NCBI GenBank assembly: GCA_028822885.1
Contig: JAPKCP010000084.1
Location: 1-11,386 of the forward strand
DNA length: 11,386 bases
Source: Yoonia sp.
GTDB lineage: Bacteria > Pseudomonadota > Alphaproteobacteria > Rhodobacterales > Rhodobacteraceae
Reading direction: 5' to 3'
The position numbers and the translations under genes were made by a program. Shown piece by piece: positions 6,542 through 11,386 of the stretch. Each line of letters starts with the position of its first letter. Position 1 is the first letter of the stretch. The notes beneath the pieces are model-generated. The model worked only from the letters and a program-made list of their open reading frames with translations, was not told where the DNA came from and did no database searches.

Positions 6542-7357
6542 TTATGTGAGTGGGAGCGAAAGTGTCAGCCCATCAAAGGCGGGCTGAATGTGGTTAGGCG
6601 TTTCAGCCGCGAGCGTGGCGTAATCAAGATCGTTGTGCATGTTCGTCAGGACCGCCTGTTTCGGCTGAAGCGTCTTGATCCAGCCAAGGGTTTTTTCGAG
6701 ATGTGCATGCGTTGGGTGTGGATCCCGACGTAGTGCATCGATGATCCAGAGGTCTAGGTTTTCGAGTAATGGCCAGCTTGTGGGTGGAATGTCAGCCACA
6801 TCAGGGACATAGGCCATGTCGCCGATCCGGAAACCATACGTCACCATTGCCCCATGTTCGACCGGGATTGGCGCGAATGGGATTGGACCACCGGGTCCGT
6901 CAATTACGAACGGTTTGTCGATGAGGTTCAATTCGCAAATGGGCGGGTAAGATGATCCTTCTGGTCGCACAAAGGCATAGCCGAAGCGTTCCAAGATCGC
7001 GTCTGTGGTGTCTTGATCTGCATAAACCTGCAAGCGTTGACGCATGTTAAAGACCACCATCCGCAGGTCGTCAATTCCGTGCAAATGGTCCGCGTGCGCG
7101 TGGGTGTAGACAACCGCATCAAGCGATCCGATGCCCGCATCCAGCAGTTGTTGGCGCATGTCTGGCGTTGTGTCGATGAGAACGCGGGTGATCCCATTTG
7201 GCCCTTCGCGTGTTACCAGCAAGGAGCATCGCATCCGTCTGTTTTTGGGATTTGTGGGGTCACACGCGCCCCAATTACCGCCCTGCGTATCAGAAAGGCG
7301 CGGCACACCACCTGATGACCCACAGCCTAGAATCCGAAATGTGATCCGGTCGCTCAT
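6542..7357 (-). CDS. PhnP-like MBL-fold metal-dependent hydrolase
   Basis: This is a metallo-beta-lactamase-fold enzyme of 271 residues, probably cytoplasmic and probably a phosphodiesterase. The dinuclear metal site is visible: THAHADHLHG (85-94) supplies His86, His88, Asp90 and His91, followed by His168 in PVEHG, Asp186 in VPDVAD and His241 in NMHND. The N-terminal GCGSSGGVPR (11-20) and the cysteines at 12, 32 and 44 match the PhnP-like branch of the family. PhnP cleaves cyclic ribose phosphates in phosphonate breakdown, but no other phn gene is present. The true substrate of this conserved neighbour of tatD is therefore open. Its ATG overlaps the tatD stop in an ATGA, and AAAGG inside the tatD end serves as ribosome binding site. 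The two proteins are translationally coupled. Confidence 0.9.
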   Translation of the reverse strand: MSDRITFRILGCGSSGGVPRLSDTQGGNWGACDPTNPKNRRMRCSLLVTREGPNGITRVLIDTTPDMRQQLLDAGIGSLDAVVYTHAHADHLHGIDDLRMVVFNMRQRLQVYADQDTTDAILERFGYAFVRPEGSSYPPICELNLIDKPFVIDGPGGPIPFAPIPVEHGAMVTYGFRIGDMAYVPDVADIPPTSWPLLENLDLWIIDALRRDPHPTHAHLEKTLGWIKTLQPKQAVLTNMHNDLDYATLAAETPNHIQPAFDGLTLSLPLT

Positions 7358-8142
7358 GCGTGCGCCTTTGTGAATAGACGGTCAAAATTGGCGGTTGTGG
7401 CTTTGGCAAAGTCATCCAGTGAGATGCCAAAGACCTCGGCCCCTTTTGCTGCCGTATGCGCTGTGTAGGCGGGTTCATTGCGCCGTCCACGGAAGGGCGG
7501 CGGTGCGAGGTAGGGGCTATCAGTTTCGACCAAGACGCGATCAAGCGGTGCGCTTGCAAAGATGTCGCGCACTTCTTGGCTTTTGGGGAAGGTCGCAATG
7601 CCGGACATCGACAAATAGAACCCAAGGTCGAGGGCTGCTTTGCCAAGTGCGGGGGAGCTGGAGAAGCAATGCATCACGCAAGCGAAAGCGCCAGTCGCGT
7701 GTTCTTCTGCCAGAATACGCGCCATATCGTCGTCGGCCCCGCGGGCGTGGATAACCAGCGGCAGGCCAGTTTCCCGAGCTGCTGTAATGTGAACGCGTAG
7801 GCTTTCCTTTTGGATATCAGCGGATTCCGACGTGTAGTGGTAGTCTAGGCCTGTCTCGCCGATACCAACCATCTTGGGATGCTGGGCAATTTTGATGAGT
7901 TCGTCGACAGTAGCTAATGGTTCCTCTGCTGCAGACATCGGGTGCGTCCCACAGGCGTAGAACACCGGATCATATGCTTCGGCGATCGCCCGCACTGCTG
8001 GTTCATTGCGTAAGCGCGTGCAGATCGTCACCATCCGGGTAACGCCAGCATCTAAGGCGCGCTGGATCACTGTCGGCCGTTCTTCATCGAAGTCCGGGAA
8101 ATCAAGGTGGCAGTGGCTATCGACGAGAATGGGGAGGGTCAT
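7354..8142 (-). CDS. tatD: TatD family metal-dependent hydrolase
   Basis: This is a cytoplasmic TIM-barrel amidohydrolase-type nuclease of 262 residues, the normal length. All metal ligands and signatures are present: DSHCHLDF (8-15) with His10 and His12, GETGLDYH (95-102) with Glu96, IHARGADDD (131-139) with His132, MHCFSS (157-162) with His158, and ETDSPYLAP (206-214) with Asp208. Family members show 3'-5' DNase activity linked to DNA repair or fragmentation, and proteins of this type are annotated as TatD or YcfH. The start ATG follows holB by nine bases, with AAAGG spanning the end of holB as ribosome binding site. Its stop overlaps the next gene by four bases. The holB-tatD adjacency is widely conserved in bacteria. 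Confidence 0.95.
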   Translation of the reverse strand: MTLPILVDSHCHLDFPDFDEERPTVIQRALDAGVTRMVTICTRLRNEPAVRAIAEAYDPVFYACGTHPMSAAEEPLATVDELIKIAQHPKMVGIGETGLDYHYTSESADIQKESLRVHITAARETGLPLVIHARGADDDMARILAEEHATGAFACVMHCFSSSPALGKAALDLGFYLSMSGIATFPKSQEVRDIFASAPLDRVLVETDSPYLAPPPFRGRRNEPAYTAHTAAKGAEVFGISLDDFAKATTANFDRLFTKAHA

Positions 8143-8151
8143 GATCTGCCT

Positions 8152-9273
8152 TTACCGGGCTGCGACCGCCCGTGCTGTCTCTTCTATCTTAAACACGATA
8201 TCTAGGACCAGCGCGGCGGGGTCAAGGTTGACGGCCCTGCCGTGACGAATACGCGCGGAAAGGTCTTGTTGCAGTTGCGCCCATGCGCGTGCGGCACGGT
8301 CGTCGGGGGACAGGCGGGCGAGAAGGCGGGCTTCGCCGGGGGCCCCTTGCGTTGTCGGCGCGCCAAGGAGGCCAGCACGGGCTGCGCGGGCAAGGAAATG
8401 GTCGATAAGGTCAAGCGTGAGCCCGTACCTGATCACGTTTTGCGGTCCTGCACAGGAGTTTGCGAGGGATAGCGCCGTAGGTCGGTCCGCATTGGGGAGC
8501 TTATCAAAGGTGCGCACGATTTCCGCATAGCGTGGCAGCCCGTCGTGGTTGAGCATCGCAATGGCATCGCCTGCGGACCCACCGGCAAGCACGTTCAACG
8601 CCTCTGTTGCACCTGCGGGATGCCCGGCTTGCGCTAATGCTTTGCCTAAATCGTCGGCGTTTAGGGGTGCGCAGCGTAACTCGCGACAGCGCGACCGGAT
8701 TGTGGGTAGCAAGCGGGACGGTTGGTGGGCGATGAGCAATAGCGTGGTATTCGCGGGCGGTTCTTCGAGTTCTTTGAGCATCGCATTGGCTGCGTTGCGG
8801 TTCAATTCATCTGCAGAGTCTACGATGACAACGCGGCGGCCCCCATCGGTGGCAGACATATGAAAGAAGCCTTTGACGCCGCGCACCGTATCAACAGTTA
8901 TCTCTGACTTCAGCTTTTTGGTTTTTTCATCGTATGGACGGCGCACGAGATAAAGTCGCGGGTGCGCGCCTGACTGCACAAGGCGGGCGTCAGGGTGGTC
9001 TGGGTCAACATGCAACGATGTGGGCGGTGATGGTGCGCCGAATAATCCGTCGTCTTGCGGTGGTTCGGATAGTAAAAACGTCGCAATTTTCCACGCAAGT
9101 GTGGCTTTGCCCACACCGCGCGGGCCAGTGACAAGCCAACCCGAATGAAGACGGCCTGACGTGTAAGCCTCAAGGAATGACGCTTCGGCTGCGGATTGAC
9201 CAAACAGGACCGCTGTTTCGCGGGGGTGGGGTGCACCTGCGATCCGATCTGGTTCAGGGATGTCGCCGTTCAT
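8152..9273 (-). CDS. holB: DNA polymerase III subunit delta'
   Basis: This is the clamp-loader subunit delta' that helps load the beta sliding clamp during replication. It has 373 residues, somewhat longer than E. coli HolB. The AAA+ fold is visible: P-loop-like GPRGVGKA (50-57), degenerate Walker B VIVDSADELN (149-158), sensor/arginine region NAMLKELEEPP (163-173) and SRC motif (194-196), then a helical collar domain. The Ser/Thr after the P-loop lysine is Ala57 and the Walker B lacks the usual DE pair. ATP hydrolysis is therefore unlikely, in keeping with delta' as a non-hydrolysing subunit. The ATG at 9273 lies 10 bases after tmk and has no clear Shine-Dalgarno, only GAG. The N-terminal PDRIAGAPHPRET resembles the usual alphaproteobacterial start, which supports the choice. 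Confidence 0.95.
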   Translation of the reverse strand: MNGDIPEPDRIAGAPHPRETAVLFGQSAAEASFLEAYTSGRLHSGWLVTGPRGVGKATLAWKIATFLLSEPPQDDGLFGAPSPPTSLHVDPDHPDARLVQSGAHPRLYLVRRPYDEKTKKLKSEITVDTVRGVKGFFHMSATDGGRRVVIVDSADELNRNAANAMLKELEEPPANTTLLLIAHQPSRLLPTIRSRCRELRCAPLNADDLGKALAQAGHPAGATEALNVLAGGSAGDAIAMLNHDGLPRYAEIVRTFDKLPNADRPTALSLANSCAGPQNVIRYGLTLDLIDHFLARAARAGLLGAPTTQGAPGEARLLARLSPDDRAARAWAQLQQDLSARIRHGRAVNLDPAALVLDIVFKIEETARAVAAR

Positions 9274-9283
9274 GTCACGGGGC

Positions 9284-9907
9284 TCATGTTCGGGCCGCGT
9301 ATTGTACGGCGATCTCGGTTGCGATTTCCTCTGGCGAACGGTTCCCGTCGATCAAAACACACCGTTCTGGAAAGGCTTTGGCAAGTGAAAGAAACCCATG
9401 CCGTAGCGTTTCCTGAAAGGGTAGGCCAAAATCTTCAAAGCGGTCTTCACCAGAATTGCGGGCAAGGCCACGTTTCAGCGCAACCTCTGGATCCATATCG
9501 ATGATGAAGGTTAGATCCGGTTCGCGGCCGATCATTAAGGCATGGAGCTGATCGACTTTGCTACGTAGATCACCCCGCGTCGCCCCTTGGTAGACACGCG
9601 TGCTATCTGCAAAACGATCAGAAATAACGGTGGTGCCAGCCTTGAGGGCCGGTTCAATCGTCTTTTCCAGATGATCGCGACGCGACGCTGTGAACAGCAG
9701 GATTTCGGTTTCAGCAGACCAGCGATCAGGCTCTCCGGTGAGTACAAGATGTCGGATTTCCTCGGCACCCGGCGACCCACCCGGTTCGCGCGTGAGGATC
9801 ACGTTATGACCGTCAGCTTCGAGCGATGCCTTCAACGTCCGCGACTGGGTGGATTTGCCAGAGCCGTCGATGCCCTCAAAGGTAATGAAACGGCCTTGGG
9901 ACATCAC
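9284..9907 (-). CDS. tmk: Thymidylate kinase
   Basis: This enzyme phosphorylates dTMP to dTDP in the last specific step of dTTP synthesis, in the cytoplasm. It has 207 residues, normal length. Motifs are the P-loop GIDGSGKST (12-20), REPGG (40-44), the DR signature in ISDRFADSTRVYQG (95-108) and a LID segment at about 148-160 with RNSGEDRFE. The start is either GTG 9907, directly adjoining the preceding TAG stop, or ATG 9904, three bases on; only a weak AGG/GAG precedes both. Either way it is coupled to the carboxypeptidase gene upstream. It sits between a cell-wall gene and a clamp-loader gene; tmk next to holB is a common arrangement in bacteria. Confidence 0.96.
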   Translation of the reverse strand: MMSQGRFITFEGIDGSGKSTQSRTLKASLEADGHNVILTREPGGSPGAEEIRHLVLTGEPDRWSAETEILLFTASRRDHLEKTIEPALKAGTTVISDRFADSTRVYQGATRGDLRSKVDQLHALMIGREPDLTFIIDMDPEVALKRGLARNSGEDRFEDFGLPFQETLRHGFLSLAKAFPERCVLIDGNRSPEEIATEIAVQYAART

Positions 9908-11092
9908 CTAGGACTCGGCCCCAATGATGTCTGGGCTTAATCCAAACTTATCCCAAAGAACCTCGCCGGCGACGCGAATTCGGGCGTTGAAGCCACCCAA
10001 TGGTACATCATGTTCGGCAACAAGTGGCACGCGGTGTTCTGGCAATCCTCCTAAGGAAATGACCAGCTCGCCCAGTGCTTGCCCCGCAACGATTGGGGCT
10101 TCAATAGGGCCCGTATAGATGACTTTGGCATCTAGACCATCTTGGTTTGCAATAGGCACCAAAAGGGAAATGTTGTCGGCAACGGTCAGTCCGACTGATG
10201 GCAACTCACCCATCCAAACGTCAGCTTCTGCGATGCGCATACCGCCTTGGGCCACGTCTTTTTGTGCAAATTGGCGAAAGGCCCAGTTCAGGATTTTTTC
10301 GGATTCTTCTGCGCGGGCCTGTCTCGTCTCTAGTCCCGTGATAACAAAAATGATCCGTCGGTCACCTTGCTTGGCTGATCCGACAAGGCCAAAGCCTGCC
10401 TCTTGGGTGTGGCCTGTTTTCAAACCATCGGCGCCGATTCCCATACTTAGTACCGGGTTGCGGTTGCGCGAATTGGATGGAACGCGACTATCAAACGCGA
10501 ACTCACGCTCAGCGAAAAGCGGGTAATATGTCGGATAGTCAGTGATTAGGCGGTCGGCCAACAAGCCCAAGTCCCGCATCGACATGCGATGTCCAGCGAC
10601 AGGCCAACCGTTTGAGTTTTTAAAGGTAGAATGGGTCATCCCCATTTCGCGTCCACGCTCTGTCATCTGGTGGGCAAATCCAGCCTCTGTCCCATCAAGT
10701 GACAGGGCTTCGGCCAACACAGCACTTGCGTCGTTGCCAGACAGAACAATTACACCGCGCAGCAAATCCTCGACACTCACCCTGTCAGTTGTGTCCAGAA
10801 ACATGGATGAACCTGTGTAGGCCGAGGCATGTGTGGAAACGGGCAGCTTTTCGTCGATAGCTAATATGCCGTCTGCCACAGCCTCAAACGCCATGTAGAT
10901 TGTCATGAGTTTGGACATTGACGCAGGTGGCAGTGGCTCATCCGCGTTCTTGGCGAGCAAGACAGTCCCGGTGGTCTGGTCCAAAACGTAAGCCGCAGTC
11001 GCACGGGTATCGAAAGTCTGGGCATTAACCCCCATCCCCCATGTGAAACAGACAAGGGCGGCAAAGCCGGTACGCAGGAACGGAATAGGCAT
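9908..11092 (-). CDS. D-alanyl-D-alanine carboxypeptidase (DacA/DacC type, PBP5/6 family)
   Basis: This secreted serine peptidase removes the terminal D-Ala from peptidoglycan pentapeptides in the periplasm. It has 394 residues. A signal peptide (1-24, cleavage VNA|Q) is followed by the three penicillin-binding motifs: SMSK (58-61, catalytic Ser58 and Lys61), SGN (118-120) and KTG (225-227). The C-terminal beta domain of PBP5-type enzymes occupies about 278-370. The last 20 residues may form the membrane-associated helix, but they are only weakly amphipathic by eye. ATG 11092 has GGAG (11105-11102) nine bases upstream. It lies 27 bases after the SPOR gene and its TAG stop adjoins tmk. It would be a penicillin target, but with low-molecular-mass PBP properties. 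Confidence 0.95.
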   Translation of the reverse strand: MPIPFLRTGFAALVCFTWGMGVNAQTFDTRATAAYVLDQTTGTVLLAKNADEPLPPASMSKLMTIYMAFEAVADGILAIDEKLPVSTHASAYTGSSMFLDTTDRVSVEDLLRGVIVLSGNDASAVLAEALSLDGTEAGFAHQMTERGREMGMTHSTFKNSNGWPVAGHRMSMRDLGLLADRLITDYPTYYPLFAEREFAFDSRVPSNSRNRNPVLSMGIGADGLKTGHTQEAGFGLVGSAKQGDRRIIFVITGLETRQARAEESEKILNWAFRQFAQKDVAQGGMRIAEADVWMGELPSVGLTVADNISLLVPIANQDGLDAKVIYTGPIEAPIVAGQALGELVISLGGLPEHRVPLVAEHDVPLGGFNARIRVAGEVLWDKFGLSPDIIGAES

Positions 11093-11119
11093 CGGTGGTA
11101 GCTCCGATTTAAAGTGAAT

Positions 11120-11386
11120 TTAGTTAGTTACGAAATAGGCGTCAGCAAAACCGAGCGCTTGAACTTTTTGCAAGATCGCAGCACGATCAGCGGATGTTGG
11201 GGCAGGGCCCACGATCACACGCCAAAACGGTTTGCCTTGACTGGTTTGCGCCAGCACTGTGGCTGACATGCCATCGCGACGCAGTGACGTGGCAGTATTG
11301 TTGGCATTGGACTCAACGCTGAAAATACCAATCTGGGTGAATGGTTTTGTCAAAGCGGATGCTGGACTTGGCGCAAGCGTTGGTGC
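11120..11386 (-). CDS. SPOR-domain protein, C-terminal part (5' end outside window)
   Basis: The minus-strand frame is open from the right edge to TAA 11122-11120, giving 88 residues. The first dozen are Ala/Pro/Ser-rich, like a linker. About 75 residues of SPOR-domain pattern follow: FTQIGIFSVESNANNTATSLRRDG, then a strand with FWRVIVGPAPTSADRAA and a final LGFADAYFV. SPOR domains bind peptidoglycan lacking stem peptides, often at the division septum. This fits its place directly before a D-Ala-D-Ala carboxypeptidase. The missing N-terminus would show whether it is an RlpA-like lipoprotein or a membrane-anchored DedD/FtsN-like protein. A TTG at 11353 could be mistaken for a start, but the linker reads through it and it would cut into the domain edge. 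Confidence 0.85.
   Translation of the reverse strand, partial: APTLAPSPASALTKPFTQIGIFSVESNANNTATSLRRDGMSATVLAQTSQGKPFWRVIVGPAPTSADRAAILQKVQALGFADAYFVTN

Noticed and set aside
6542..7357. Annotation as a phosphonate-utilisation gene phnP
   Set aside because: The motifs are PhnP-like, but no other phn gene is nearby and the conserved context is tatD/holB, so the specific symbol is not justified.
1..11386. Mobile elements, defence systems, CRISPR arrays, tRNA or rRNA genes
   Set aside because: No transposase, integrase, direct-repeat array, terminal repeats or RNA-gene signatures were seen; the window is filled with ordinary chromosomal genes.

Overview
The window looks like a chromosomal segment from an alphaproteobacterium, most likely a Rhodobacterales (Roseobacter-group) species of moderate GC. 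This rests on protein style and on the minus-strand gene order (SPOR protein, D-Ala-D-Ala carboxypeptidase, tmk, holB, tatD, PhnP-like hydrolase), which I recognise from that order. It is not a database result. Nearly all of the DNA is coding. There are no RNA genes, insertion sequences, phage genes or CRISPR arrays that I can see.

Plus strand, 1-5479. The tail of an unidentified gene (1-138) is followed by a 182-base leader, then a five-gene operon for a PotABCD-type ABC importer. Its order is ATPase (321-1421), periplasmic solute-binding protein (1509-2615), a small DUF1330-family protein (2674-2964), and two inner-membrane permeases (2966-4579 and 4583-5479). A strong intrinsic terminator (2626-2653) sits directly after the binding-protein gene. 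It should lower expression of DUF1330 and the permeases relative to the binding protein. The first permease carries about 260 extra residues between its first and second membrane segments, which makes it nearly twice the usual PotB/PotH length.

Minus strand, 11386-5541, read right to left. The tightly packed genes are a SPOR-domain protein (5' end outside the window), a secreted D-alanyl-D-alanine carboxypeptidase, thymidylate kinase (tmk), the DNA polymerase III delta' subunit (holB), a TatD-family metallohydrolase, and a PhnP-like metallo-beta-lactamase-fold hydrolase. After a 71-base gap comes an AEC-family (auxin efflux carrier-like) transporter. Gaps among the first six genes are 27, 0 (or 3), 10 and 9 bases and one 4-base ATGA overlap, so they are probably co-transcribed. 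They link peptidoglycan trimming, dTTP supply and clamp loading with two conserved hydrolases. The promoter lies beyond the right edge.

The two transcription units converge at 5480-5540, where an inverted repeat could end transcription from one or both sides. I found no clearly new system. The points most worth a second look are the enlarged permease, the DUF1330 gene inside an importer operon, and the attenuating hairpin that also creates a false upstream start for that gene.
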